A DNA stretch of 64,000 bases from Victivallis lenta (GCF_009695545.1 NZ_VUNS01000017.1:1-64000); one strand, 5' to 3'. Shown: positions 1 through 8,208, counted from the first letter of the stretch. Made by a program: numbers and translations. Notes: generated by a model not told the origin, from the letters alone.

Positions 1-13
1 CTATCTTACTCTT

Positions 14-57
14 ATTGACAGAATATGATGCATTGTTGCATCATATTGACTGTCAAT
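14..57. repeat. Imperfect inverted repeat (19-bp stem, AT-rich)
   Basis: Positions 14-32 pair with 37-57 around the loop TTGT. The inner 11 bp (22-32 with 37-47) are perfect, then a 2-nt bulge (48-49), then 8 more pairs (14-21 with 50-57). No clear T-run follows, so it is a weak terminator candidate. It could be a regulatory dyad or an element end. It lies in the AT-rich edge region. Confidence 0.6.
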
Positions 58-290
58 TTATTAACAGGGAGAAAAGTGTCACCTGTTTTTTACTGAAAAA
101 CAGAACCATTTATTCCCGCACATGACACTCTTTCATTCGAGGAGCAATATCAAAAGGCAGATTCCACTTATGAGTTTCAAAGCATGAATGCTTTTTTATG
201 AAATGAGATTATGAATGCTATGCATTGAAAACTATTGTAGATAAGGATATATTTTATATCGATGATATTATTAATTATGAGCGATAGTAG

Positions 291-422
291 GCAGCATGGG
301 AACACCAAATGGGAGCAGCACAAACACGACAGCAAATAAATAGTCTCAATAATGAAATAGTAAGGCTTGAACAAAAGCTTGCTGATTCGGCAAGGGATGA
401 GGCTAACAAATGGCGGATTTGA
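291..422 (+). pseudogene. Out-of-frame coiled-coil remnant upstream of the TIR gene
   Basis: This frame opens after a double stop at 285-290 and reads a typical coiled-coil segment (AAWEHQMGAAQTRQQ..., then ...IVRLEQKLADSARDEANK) to a stop at 420-422, overlapping the first codons of the TIR frame. Known bacterial TIR proteins often carry exactly this sort of Lys/Glu/Ala-rich coiled coil directly before the TIR domain. I infer that this was the N-terminus of the TIR protein and that a frameshift near 400-410 separated them. Coding-like fragments in other frames at 121-201 and 207-287 suggest further decay upstream. An independent start at 410 with the GAGG at 399-402 remains possible, so the pseudogene reading is not certain. 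Confidence 0.45.
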
Positions 423-907
423 CCACTCGACTATATAAAGAGCAGACTGATGAATCCAAGAAGTTTCAAAACGAGCAATTAGCAGCATATCAGAAACAAA
501 TTTCTGTTTTAACTTCGCGGCTTACGAATCAGTACGAGTCAATGATCCCTGCAGAGGTTGATACAAAAGTCCATTTATCGCAATCAGAGACGGTAAATAA
601 GAATGAGTATGATGTATTTATTTCTCACGCAACTGAAGATAAAGAATCTTTTGCAAATGAATTATACCGAATTTTGACGGAAGAATATGGTTTTAAGGTT
701 TGGTATGATGTTGTTGCCATGAAATGGGGAGATAGTTTACGAACTCAAATCGACAATGGGCTTAAAACATCAAAGTTCGGTATTGTCATTCTTTCAAAAC
801 ACTATATTAGTAAAGGCTGGACTAAGTATGAACTTGATGGTCTTTTCCAAAGAGAAATGAGTGAGGGGAAGACAATTCTTCGTCTGGTTCAGGGACAATC
901 GGGATAA
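410..907 (+). CDS. TIR-domain protein, C-terminally truncated
   Basis: The product has a short coiled coil (residues 1 to about 45) and a TIR domain from about residue 66 (NEYDVFISHATEDKE). Downstream are the strand/helix pattern KVWYD, FGIVILSKHY and WTKYELDGL. The Glu at about 141 sits where NADase-type TIR domains keep their catalytic Glu. The family normally continues 25-40 residues past the GKTIL motif with a further helix. Here the protein switches to RLVQGQSG and stops, so the last helix is missing. Base composition changes sharply at about 880, where sequence of a GC-rich neighbour begins. The start has GAGG 7 nt upstream and follows a stop directly, but it probably represents a frameshifted remnant. 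TIR proteins of this build are often defence or signalling effectors; this copy is likely non-functional. Confidence 0.75.
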   Translation: MADLTTRLYKEQTDESKKFQNEQLAAYQKQISVLTSRLTNQYESMIPAEVDTKVHLSQSETVNKNEYDVFISHATEDKESFANELYRILTEEYGFKVWYDVVAMKWGDSLRTQIDNGLKTSKFGIVILSKHYISKGWTKYELDGLFQREMSEGKTILRLVQGQSG

Positions 908-977
908 TCTCGTATTCGATTCGGAAGAAGGTATCTACAAAGCCGCTCCGGCCCCGTCAGCTCCGGCGCAGAAGTGA
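879..977 (+). pseudogene. 3' fragment of an unrelated host gene fused to the TIR gene
   Basis: In the frame ending at the TGA of 975-977 the sequence reads FVWFRDNRDNLVFDSEEG followed by an Ala/Pro-rich tail ending PAQK. It has host-like GC-rich codon use from about 880 on. It has no start of its own: the frame opens at 861 inside the TIR gene. This looks like the C-terminus of a resident protein whose 5' part was lost when the AT-rich island joined or was deleted. The family is not recognisable from 32 residues. Confidence 0.5.
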
Positions 978-1847
978 GTCGGCGGCGGCTCCGCTCCAGC
1001 TGACCAGCGCGGCGATTCCGGCCGCGGCGAATTCGCCGTAGAGCAACAGCTGAACCGCTGCCAGCCAGATGCCGAGGATCGCCGCCGCTACGATGAGCCG
1101 GGCCGGTTCGATGCAGGCGGCGACTTTGCGGAAGAACCAGGCCAGGTTGACGGCCGGGACGAGATAAAGCCCCGGGCCGCTCTTTTCGCGCAGCCCGAGC
1201 CAGAGCCCGCAGACGTATACGGCGAAACCGAGCACGCCGCCGGCCGCGGCAAGCGGCATCGAGCCGCGCACGGCGGCAAAGCCGAGCAGAACGAAGGCGA
1301 TGAGTTCGGCGAGGATCAGGAGCAGATAAAGCTGTCCGGCGCCGAACGCGTTCCACCCGGCCCGGAACGCATAGACGAGGTGGAGCCCCGGCAAGGCGGT
1401 CCACATCGGGGAGTCCCACGGCGGCAGGGCGGCGGCGGTTTCCGGCAGAGCGCCGGCGTCTTCGTCGTTTTCGCCTCCGCCGTCATCTTCGACTTCGGGA
1501 ACGGCCGGAGTGCGGACGGTTTTCCGGCGTGCTGCGGACGGCTTTTTTTCCGGCGGCACCGGCTCCGGGAGGCTGTCGAGTTCCGCCAGAACGGCTTCGG
1601 CCGCCTCTTCGAAGAGCTCGAGCTCGTCCGGCCGGAGCCGGGCGCCGCTTTCGTGCGCGAACCGGTTGCGGACGCTGCCGATGAAGCGGATGAGCCGGGC
1701 CGCTTCGGCGGGCAGGCGGTCGCCGAGCGATTCCGCTTTTTCGCGCAGGCCGCTGCCGACGGCGCCGCAGGCGACGAGTTTGCTTTCGATTTTCCGGGTG
1801 GCGTCGATCACGCGCCCGGTGGTCAGCAGCTGTTCTTCTTCGTTCAT
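957..1847 (-). CDS. Membrane protein with N-terminal HEPN-like helical domain
   Basis: The start chosen is the ATG at 1847 (MNEEEQLL), with AAAGG about 8 nt upstream, instead of a longer frame from 1901. Residues 1-90 are an all-helical domain containing RNRFAH (residues 60-65), which fits the Rx4-6H motif of HEPN/DUF4145-type domains. A charged Pro/Glu/Asp-rich linker (about 95-145) leads to four or five hydrophobic segments (about 160-290). HEPN domains with this motif are often RNases, but DUF4145-type members also occur in proteins of unknown role, and membrane attachment is unusual. The gene converges on the host remnant ending at 977. No specific function is assigned. Confidence 0.6.
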   Translation of the reverse strand: MNEEEQLLTTGRVIDATRKIESKLVACGAVGSGLREKAESLGDRLPAEAARLIRFIGSVRNRFAHESGARLRPDELELFEEAAEAVLAELDSLPEPVPPEKKPSAARRKTVRTPAVPEVEDDGGGENDEDAGALPETAAALPPWDSPMWTALPGLHLVYAFRAGWNAFGAGQLYLLLILAELIAFVLLGFAAVRGSMPLAAAGGVLGFAVYVCGLWLGLREKSGPGLYLVPAVNLAWFFRKVAACIEPARLIVAAAILGIWLAAVQLLLYGEFAAAGIAALVSWSGAAADSLLRRS

Positions 1848-2045
1848 TCCGGACCTTTCGGGTATGAAAAATAAAATAGCCTTCGGAACGGCTCTTGTCA
1901 AGAAGTTGGCGAAAAAAGCCTCCTTCCTGTTGCCATTTCAGGGGAGACGCGTTATATTACTGCATCAGAACCGATTTCATTTCGTTTCCCGTCGTTTCGG
2001 CGGTCGGTTCGGATTCAGGATAATAACCGTTCGGTTTGGTCGACG

Positions 2046-2867
2046 ATGGCGAAAAAATCTCCGGGGCCCCAGAAACTGCCGGTCAAGAACGCGGCGAACG
2101 TGCGCAGCGACAATGAGAAATTGCTGCGCGCCCTCATTGTGCTTTTCATCCTGATGGGAGCTGCCGCCGCGCTGATTTTCGGGCTGGTCGCGCTGCGCCG
2201 CGCGCTGTTCACCTCGAATCCGCGGTTCCAGCTGCGCGAAGTGGTCGTGCAGGCCGAGGGGTACTGGCAGAACCGGTCGGCGCAGCTCTCCTCGCGGCTC
2301 GGCATCCGGCTCGGCGACAACCTCTTCGAGATTGATCCGGGGGAGCTGCGCAAGCGGCTTTCCGCCATTCCGAGCGTCGAAAACTGCGAGGTGACGCGGG
2401 TCCTGCCCGATACGCTGAAGCTCCGGGTCGTTGAACGGATTCCGCGCGCCGTGCTGGCGAATCCGCAGGGCCGGTGGGTGGTCGATGAGAATTGTGTCGT
2501 GATTCCGCGCGCCGAATCGATGTCGGCCGGCCGGTCGCTGCCCGTGATCCTCGGAATTTCGGACCGGAGCCTGGAGGGCGGCATGGTGCTGCCGGCCCTG
2601 CAGCCGGTGATGGAGATCATCATGCAGGTTGCGCAGAATTTCCGCGACATCGACATCAAGGCGGTTCACATGCGCGAGCCCGGAAAAATCAACCTGATTC
2701 TGACCTATCGCAGCCAGAAGGTCTGCCAGGTCCTGATTCCGACCGGGAGCAAAGACGTGAATCTTCTGCTGACCGCGCTGCAGAGCGCCATTCTCCATGC
2801 CGAACGACGCGGCGATACGCGCGGCGTTTTCGACCTCTCCTTCGACGGCAACGTCATCATCCGCTGA
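2046..2867 (+). CDS. ftsQ: FtsQ/DivIB-type cell division protein
   Basis: This is a 273-residue bitopic membrane protein. A basic cytoplasmic N-terminus (1-27) is followed by one membrane segment (about 28-50) and a POTRA-like domain (about 60-130), whose core reads LREVVVQAEG ... GDNLFEIDPGELRKRL ... IPSVENCEVTRVLPDTLKLRVVER. This is the usual FtsQ pattern, with an FtsQ beta domain after it. FtsQ links the early and late division proteins FtsB/FtsL in the envelope. In most bacteria it lies between murC/ddl and ftsA; here no dcw neighbour is present. The following gene is a regulator with its own promoter, so the gene appears to be expressed alone. Confidence 0.85.
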   Translation: MAKKSPGPQKLPVKNAANVRSDNEKLLRALIVLFILMGAAAALIFGLVALRRALFTSNPRFQLREVVVQAEGYWQNRSAQLSSRLGIRLGDNLFEIDPGELRKRLSAIPSVENCEVTRVLPDTLKLRVVERIPRAVLANPQGRWVVDENCVVIPRAESMSAGRSLPVILGISDRSLEGGMVLPALQPVMEIIMQVAQNFRDIDIKAVHMREPGKINLILTYRSQKVCQVLIPTGSKDVNLLLTALQSAILHAERRGDTRGVFDLSFDGNVIIR

Positions 2868-2954
2868 GGCGGAACACCGGGCGGACGAGCACGGCCTGGC
2901 GTCTCCCGCTCCCCGGGATTTTTTATTTTTTTTGCAAAATAATTGCTTCCCCTC

Positions 2955-2983
2955 TTGGCAAATGTATCGCAGTCTGCTATAAT
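2955..2983 (+). promoter_or_regulatory. Promoter of the GntR-type regulator gene
   Basis: TTGGCA at 2955-2960, 17-nt spacer, TATAAT at 2978-2983. The -10 lies inside a dyad (GCTATA 2976-2981 / TATAGC 2985-2990), a plausible autoregulatory operator. Transcription would start about 30 nt before the AUG at 3024. Confidence 0.75.
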
Positions 2984-3023
2984 ATATAGCAAGATGATAC
3001 GTTTTTTTAAAGAGGTGCTATCT

Positions 3024-4124
3024 ATGGAAAAGAGAACCTACGGCGGCAAGACGGCGGATATCCGCGAGCATCTGCTGCGGCAGATTGAGATGGGAAACTT
3101 TCCGCGCGGTTCGGTGCTGCCTTCGGAGCGCGAGCTGACGGAGCGGCTGAATGCGAGCTACATGACGATCCGCAAGGCGATCGGAGCGCTGGTTGAGGAG
3201 AAGTATCTGGAGCGGATCCCGCGGGTCGGCACATTCGTGTCGAGCCAGATTCCGGAGCATAAGGTGCAGCGGCAGCTTGGAATCGTGGTGCCGGCCTGGA
3301 CCGCGCCGGAGAATTCGGATTTCGTGATGTACGCGAGCGAGGCGGCCGAGCATGAGGGGTGGCTGCCGAAGATGGTGTCGGTCCGCCATTGGGAGGACAA
3401 GGCGCTGCTTGATGCGTGGTCGAGTTTCGACGCGCTCGTCTGTTTCGCGCCGCAGCCGGTCAACCAGATGCCGCAGGATCTGCTCGAGAAGTTCAAAAGC
3501 CATGAAAAGCCGGTCGTGTTCATCGGGGTTCCGGCCCACCATTTCGGGCTTGATACGGTGGTCGGTTCGATGGAGCTCGAGATCGGCATCATCCTCGACA
3601 GGCTTGCGGCGGCCGGCCATACGCGGATCGCGCTGATCGAGCAGTGCACGCTGATGAACGACCAGCAGGTGGTCGATGTTCCGACCTTCTATTCGGTCTG
3701 GCGGAAGAAAATCGTCGAAACGCTCGGCGAGCCGGCGGTCGCCGATCTTCAGATTCTGGTTGAAACGCCGCGGTTCGAGCTGCCGCACCGGGCGATTTAC
3801 TCGAAGGTCAGGTCGCTCGGGCGCAGGCTGCCGTTCACGGCGATCGTCACGCGCATTCCGTTCCTGTGGGGCGTCACGGCGGCGCTGACGGATCTCGGGC
3901 TCCGGGTCCCCGAGGATGTCTCGATCGTTTCGATGGGCGACCGGCAGGAGCTTGAGTTCTACCGTCCCGAACTGACTTATCTGAAAGTTCCGCTCCGCGA
4001 CCACGCGATTCAGGCGTTCGAGCTCGTAAAGGAGCGGCTCGAGAACCCGGCGCTGCCGGTCCTGTACACGATGATCACTCCCGAATTTGTCGAAGGCAAG
4101 ACCCTCAGGACCCTTAAGAAATAA
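3024..4124 (+). CDS. GntR-type transcriptional regulator with LacI-like sensor domain
   Basis: The start is at 3024 because AGAGGTG lies just upstream and the winged-helix domain begins there. Residues 1-75 form a GntR winged helix ([49 protein letters not shown]). Residues 80-366 resemble a periplasmic-binding/LacI sensor, including [20 protein letters not shown] and [13 protein letters not shown] near the end, as in the AraR-like class that combines GntR DNA binding with a sugar sensor. It probably controls the pseudopilin and beta-helix genes that follow 23 nt downstream on the same strand. The inducer is unknown. Confidence 0.85.
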   Translation: MEKRTYGGKTADIREHLLRQIEMGNFPRGSVLPSERELTERLNASYMTIRKAIGALVEEKYLERIPRVGTFVSSQIPEHKVQRQLGIVVPAWTAPENSDFVMYASEAAEHEGWLPKMVSVRHWEDKALLDAWSSFDALVCFAPQPVNQMPQDLLEKFKSHEKPVVFIGVPAHHFGLDTVVGSMELEIGIILDRLAAAGHTRIALIEQCTLMNDQQVVDVPTFYSVWRKKIVETLGEPAVADLQILVETPRFELPHRAIYSKVRSLGRRLPFTAIVTRIPFLWGVTAALTDLGLRVPEDVSIVSMGDRQELEFYRPELTYLKVPLRDHAIQAFELVKERLENPALPVLYTMITPEFVEGKTLRTLKK

Positions 4125-4147
4125 TCGAAGAAAAAGGAACACGGACC

Positions 4148-4873
4148 ATGAGACACTGCAAGTTCACCCTGATCGAGCTTCTCGTTGTGATTGCGATCAT
4201 CGCGATTCTCGCTTCGATGCTGCTGCCCGCGTTGAATCAGGCGCGGGAGCGGGCCTATTCCACCGAATGCCTGAACAATGCGAAAACCATCGGTTCGGCG
4301 GCCCAGATGTTTGCAGGCGACAACCGGGGATTCTTCCCGGCTGCGAAGGATCAGTTGCAGAAGAAGGCAGACGGTTCGTGGGATGCCGATTTCCTGGATA
4401 AAAACTACAAGCAGGACGCCTGGGCGACTTACCTCTATGTGATTCTGAAGACCGGCTACCTGTCGATCCCGGGCGCTCAGGACCGGGTCAACCCGCTGGC
4501 TTGTGCGAAACACCGAAACCAGGTGGGGTTGCGGGATCAGTGGCTGCTGCGCAGCTATGCGATGCACTGCAGCAACAACAGGAACGCAGGCAGTTACTCG
4601 GAATTTACCGAGCGCCCGAACCTCGGCAAAATCTATCAGCCCTCCATCACGCCTTATCTGTTTGAGCTTTATTCCCCGAATTTCTCCGGCGGCGGTCTGA
4701 CCAGCCCGGCCCAGAGTCAATGGCGGCAGACCGGCTGGGACGCACTCGACTTCCAGTTGCCGACGCTCGGTTATCACGGGCTCCGGAACGAAACAGTGCT
4801 GTTTTACGACGGCCATTCCGCCCAGATCGGGACCGGAAGCAAGGCGCCGTACCGCATGAAGTGGTATCTTTGA
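4148..4873 (+). CDS. Prepilin-type N-terminal domain protein (pseudopilin-like)
   Basis: This 241-residue protein begins [14 protein letters not shown], a class III (type IV prepilin) signal. Cleavage is expected before the Phe, with the conserved Glu five residues later and a 20-residue hydrophobic helix. The rest is a small globular domain ending with [16 protein letters not shown], the H-X(9-10)-DG signature seen in many planctomycete and lentisphaeral pseudopilin-like proteins. It would be inserted in the inner membrane and processed by a prepilin peptidase. It lies between the GntR regulator and a secreted beta-helix protein, and two more copies of this arrangement occur in the window (33922-34686 and 59788-60519). 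Its role in the glycan locus is unknown. Confidence 0.85.
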   Translation: MRHCKFTLIELLVVIAIIAILASMLLPALNQARERAYSTECLNNAKTIGSAAQMFAGDNRGFFPAAKDQLQKKADGSWDADFLDKNYKQDAWATYLYVILKTGYLSIPGAQDRVNPLACAKHRNQVGLRDQWLLRSYAMHCSNNRNAGSYSEFTERPNLGKIYQPSITPYLFELYSPNFSGGGLTSPAQSQWRQTGWDALDFQLPTLGYHGLRNETVLFYDGHSAQIGTGSKAPYRMKWYL

Positions 4874-4882
4874 GAGGGAGTT

Positions 4883-6844
4883 ATGAAGAAACTGATTTTA
4901 CAGGCGATGCTGTTCGGCATCTTCGTGATGGCGCTCCCGGCGGCGGAGCTTGACGAACTCAATGCGCGGCGCGACGCGCTGCTGGCTCCGGCGGTTCTGG
5001 CGGAGATCGGCGCCGCCGATCCTCTGCTCGGTGAGTGGCTGGCCGCCCAGAAGCGGATTCTGGCGAACCTTGAGCAGGCGGTCCGGAGCGATGCGGAACA
5101 GGCCGGAAGCATGAAGGCGGATTACGAATACCTGCTCGACCGCCTCGCCGGGGAGATCGAACACGCAAAGACGGTTCCGGCGATCGACGAGAGCAAGGTA
5201 TTCAATGTGAAGGCGTTCGGCGCAAAAGGTGACGGTTCGTCCGACGACGGCGAGGCGATCCGGAAGGCGATCGCCGCCGCCTCCGCCGATACGACCGGGA
5301 GGCGGACCGTTTTCCTGCCGCGCGGCCGTTACCTCGTGCGCTGCATCGGCCCCGAAAGCGGAAACCTGAAGCTCGACAAGCTCAGGAATCTGCGCATCGC
5401 CGGCGAACGCGGCACCGAAATCCTGCTGCCCGGACCGCTTGATGTGGCCGTGCGGATTCTCGACTGCGACAATGTGGGACTGAAAAACATCGCTTTCACC
5501 TATCTGAAACCGCCTTACACGACCGGCCGGATCGTCGGTTTCCCCGCGGACGACGTGATGCGCATCGAGATCGATCCCGGCATGGCCGCGCCGACCGACC
5601 CGATGTTCCGGCAGGCACAGACGAAGGGATTGATGCGCTTCTATACGCCGGAGGTGATTCCGGGCTCCCTCCGGCCGTTCCTGAGCTCGGTCGCGCCGCA
5701 CCAGGGGGCCCCCGAGGTGACGAAGGTCGATGACCGGACCTACGATTTCAAGGTGAACTCATTCACGCCGGTGTCGAAGCATTACGCGAAGGGGAGCCAC
5801 GTCGCCTTTTATGCCCGGACCTACGGCAACCATGCGGTCAACAACGCGAATTCGACCCGCACCCGGCTGGAAAACCTGACGCTGAACACGTCGTCGGCCA
5901 TGGCCGTGCTGAACAATGCAAGCGACCGGCCGTTTGTGGTCAACTGCCGGATCGAGGCGCTGCCCGGCAGTTTCGTTTCGACTTCGGCGGACGGCATCTA
6001 CATGCGCAACATCAGCCTCGGCGGTCTGGTCAGGGGCAATATCGTCCGGCACGTCGGGGATGACTTCATGAACATCCACTCCTATGTTTTCCCGGCCGTG
6101 AAGGCGGAGGGGAAAACGCTTTATGTGAAAGCGAAGGACTGGAATCTGCGCAACTTCGCTCCCGGGCGGCGGCTCGGGCTCCTGCGCACTTCCGCCGGGC
6201 AGAACGGCATTGCGAAGGAGGTCCGCATCACGGCGATCGAGTCGGAGGGCGAGCTCCTGAAGGTCACGCTCGACGGCGGTTTCGGCAGAATCGTCACGCT
6301 CGAAGACACGAAAGGCATGCCGGACATGCTGATCCTGCCGGACAATCAGAACCACGGCATGGTCGTCACCGGCAACCGCTTCGAGGACGGGGTCTCACGC
6401 TTCCTCGCCGGCGGCCGCAACTGGCTGTTCACGGACAATACGGTCGTCGATTCGCTGCATCACAGCTATTTCATGAACCTCTGTCCCGAAACGGTCGGCA
6501 GGAACGGTTTTGAATTCGTCACGCCGCGCAATGTGGAACTTGCCGGGAACCGGTTCGAGACGGCGGCGAAGACGCTGTTCCGTTTCGGCAGCAGCGCGAA
6601 TGCGGAGCGGGAGGCCGACCACTCGATCCCGAGCGCGTCGCACATCCGGGTTGCGGACAACGACATCGAAATCACCGGCAGCTCAAATCTGCCGCTGATC
6701 CGGATCAACGGCGTGGAGTTCCTGACCTTCACCGGCAACCGGATTTCGGCGGCGGCGCCGCAGGGCGGCCCGCTTTTCGAACGGGAGGGCGGCCGGGAGC
6801 TCGAACTCGGCGGCAATTTCGTTACCGGCAACCTGAAACGGTGA
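4883..6844 (+). CDS. Secreted right-handed beta-helix protein (pectate lyase superfamily)
   Basis: A signal peptide (MKKLILQAMLFGIFVMALPAA) is followed by a short helical region. Then VKAFGAKGDGSSDDGEAIRKAI and VFLPRGRYLV (from about residue 110) are the classic opening of pectate-lyase-3/GH28-like beta-helices. Many short imperfect turns with Asn and Val ladders follow (VVTGNRFEDG, LFTDNTVVDS, IRVADNDIEI, LTFTGNRIS). Length is 653 residues. The family includes polysaccharide lyases, galacturonases and epimerases; a specific substrate cannot be read from the sequence. It is 9 nt downstream of the pseudopilin gene and most likely in one operon with the GntR regulator. Confidence 0.8.
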   Translation: MKKLILQAMLFGIFVMALPAAELDELNARRDALLAPAVLAEIGAADPLLGEWLAAQKRILANLEQAVRSDAEQAGSMKADYEYLLDRLAGEIEHAKTVPAIDESKVFNVKAFGAKGDGSSDDGEAIRKAIAAASADTTGRRTVFLPRGRYLVRCIGPESGNLKLDKLRNLRIAGERGTEILLPGPLDVAVRILDCDNVGLKNIAFTYLKPPYTTGRIVGFPADDVMRIEIDPGMAAPTDPMFRQAQTKGLMRFYTPEVIPGSLRPFLSSVAPHQGAPEVTKVDDRTYDFKVNSFTPVSKHYAKGSHVAFYARTYGNHAVNNANSTRTRLENLTLNTSSAMAVLNNASDRPFVVNCRIEALPGSFVSTSADGIYMRNISLGGLVRGNIVRHVGDDFMNIHSYVFPAVKAEGKTLYVKAKDWNLRNFAPGRRLGLLRTSAGQNGIAKEVRITAIESEGELLKVTLDGGFGRIVTLEDTKGMPDMLILPDNQNHGMVVTGNRFEDGVSRFLAGGRNWLFTDNTVVDSLHHSYFMNLCPETVGRNGFEFVTPRNVELAGNRFETAAKTLFRFGSSANAEREADHSIPSASHIRVADNDIEITGSSNLPLIRINGVEFLTFTGNRISAAAPQGGPLFEREGGRELELGGNFVTGNLKR

Positions 6845-6867
6845 CCCGGAGACGGGAGGGCGGCGCT

Positions 6868-7203
6868 TCAGCAGCCGGCTGCCCGCAGGAGTTTCTGCAC
6901 CGTGTGCGGAGACTCTTCCGGCAGGAAAACGGAGCAGACGCTCCACTCCGCGGCTGTTTCGGGAGAGTCGAGCCGCAGTGCGTGCCAGACCGGCGCCTCT
7001 CCCTCCAGCGCGCGACGTACCGGCCTGACTGTTTCGGCGGACAGCACGATCACGGAGCCCGAGGCGGCAAACCGCCGGCCGGAGGCGTTCCCGGTTGCAA
7101 TGAGTTGTTCCCGTACCTCCGTTCCGGTCGGGAGTTGCGGCGGTCGGCGATCCGTTTGAGTCTTTCTCCCGCCCGATGGACGGTCTTTGCCGGATCCGGA
7201 AAA
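6868..7203 (-). other. Open frame continuing in phase after the LacI stop codon
   Basis: Reading past the UGA at 7204-7206 in the same phase gives about 110 sense codons to a stop at 6868. The stretch has protein-like composition (VREQLIATGNASG, VIVLSAETVRPVRRALEGE, SPETAAEWSVCSVFLPEE, HTVQKLLRAAGC). A GTG at 7051-7053 could start a separate 61-residue protein. No ribosome site is convincing, and long open frames arise by chance in GC-rich DNA. No family is recognised. Otherwise the region 6845-7203 holds no identifiable gene. Confidence 0.3.
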
Positions 7204-8208
7204 TCAGTCGGGGAGGTCGCCGGGGATCAGTTGCGGGGTGACGATCACGGCGACATGGTCGGCGCGCGGAGTCTCCCCGGAGATGCGCCGCAGCAGTTCC
7301 TTCAGGGCGAGTTCGGCCAGCATGCGGGGGCCGAGATCGATTGTGGCCGGGCGCGGATGGAGTCCCGTCAGATATTCCGGCGTGTGGTTGCAGGAGACGA
7401 CGAGGGGGCGTGCCGCCGTCCGGCGGCGCGCGAACCGGCGGTACAGAAGGGCGGTGAGCCGTTCCTCCGGCGAAAAAAGGCCGTCAACGGTTCCGTTTTC
7501 GAAATGGGGAAGGGCGGCGTCAAGTGCCTGCTCGATTTCGTCGTCGGTGCAAATTTCGAATCCGGGCCGGCCCGGAGGCAGCCGGAGCTCGACGGTTTCG
7601 CACGTCTCCCCGTGCGAAAACAGTTCGAAGCGGAAACCCGCAATGCGCCCCGGAAAACCGGGGTTCCGGCTCGGTGCGGAGAGCAGCAGGAACCGGCTGC
7701 ATCCGGCGTCTTTCAGGTAACGCGCCGCGATGCGGCCCGCGAACTCATTGCCCATCAGGACTGTCGGGTCGGTCCCGCAGCTGTGGTGGCTGTTGAGCCA
7801 GACGTACGGAATCCGCCTCAAGGCGCGAATGAGTTCGGGGGAGTCTGCGTGTCCGACCAGAAACAATCCCGCGAGTTCGCCGCGCAGGTGGCGCGCTTCC
7901 AGCTCCTGCGGCAGGATTCCGGCCGGGAGCAGCAGGAGATTCCAGTGCTGCCGCATCTGCCCGGCAAGAAACGCCAGTTTCTGCAGAATCGCGTGCGAGT
8001 CGCTCTCCGGCGAGTCGGAAAGCAGGATGCCGATATTCATGCTGCGGCTGCCGCCGCGGCGCTGCGGGCGCGTTCCGCCGAGCGCTTCAAGCACGGCGAG
8101 CACCCGTTCGCGTTTCCCGGCCGTGACGGAGCCGGAGCCGTTCATCACCCGCGATACGGTGGCCGGCGATACGCCGGAACGTTCTGCGATCTCTTTTACG
8201 GTAGGCAT
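7204..8208 (-). CDS. LacI-family transcriptional regulator
   Basis: The N-terminus MPTVKEIAERSGVSPATVSRVMNG is a canonical LacI helix-turn-helix and hinge. Residues about 60-330 form the sugar-binding core, with SMNIGILLSDSPES at its start, VLMGNEFAGRIAARYL in the middle and a DHVAVIVTPQLIPG C-terminus. Length (334 residues) is normal. It is transcribed away from the aldolase and sialidase-like genes, so it most likely represses them. The 180-bp intergenic region contains 12-bp and 10-bp palindromes suited to operators. The ligand is unknown, but the neighbours suggest a sialic-acid-like or other 2-keto sugar. Confidence 0.9.
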   Translation of the reverse strand: MPTVKEIAERSGVSPATVSRVMNGSGSVTAGKRERVLAVLEALGGTRPQRRGGSRSMNIGILLSDSPESDSHAILQKLAFLAGQMRQHWNLLLLPAGILPQELEARHLRGELAGLFLVGHADSPELIRALRRIPYVWLNSHHSCGTDPTVLMGNEFAGRIAARYLKDAGCSRFLLLSAPSRNPGFPGRIAGFRFELFSHGETCETVELRLPPGRPGFEICTDDEIEQALDAALPHFENGTVDGLFSPEERLTALLYRRFARRRTAARPLVVSCNHTPEYLTGLHPRPATIDLGPRMLAELALKELLRRISGETPRADHVAVIVTPQLIPGDLPD

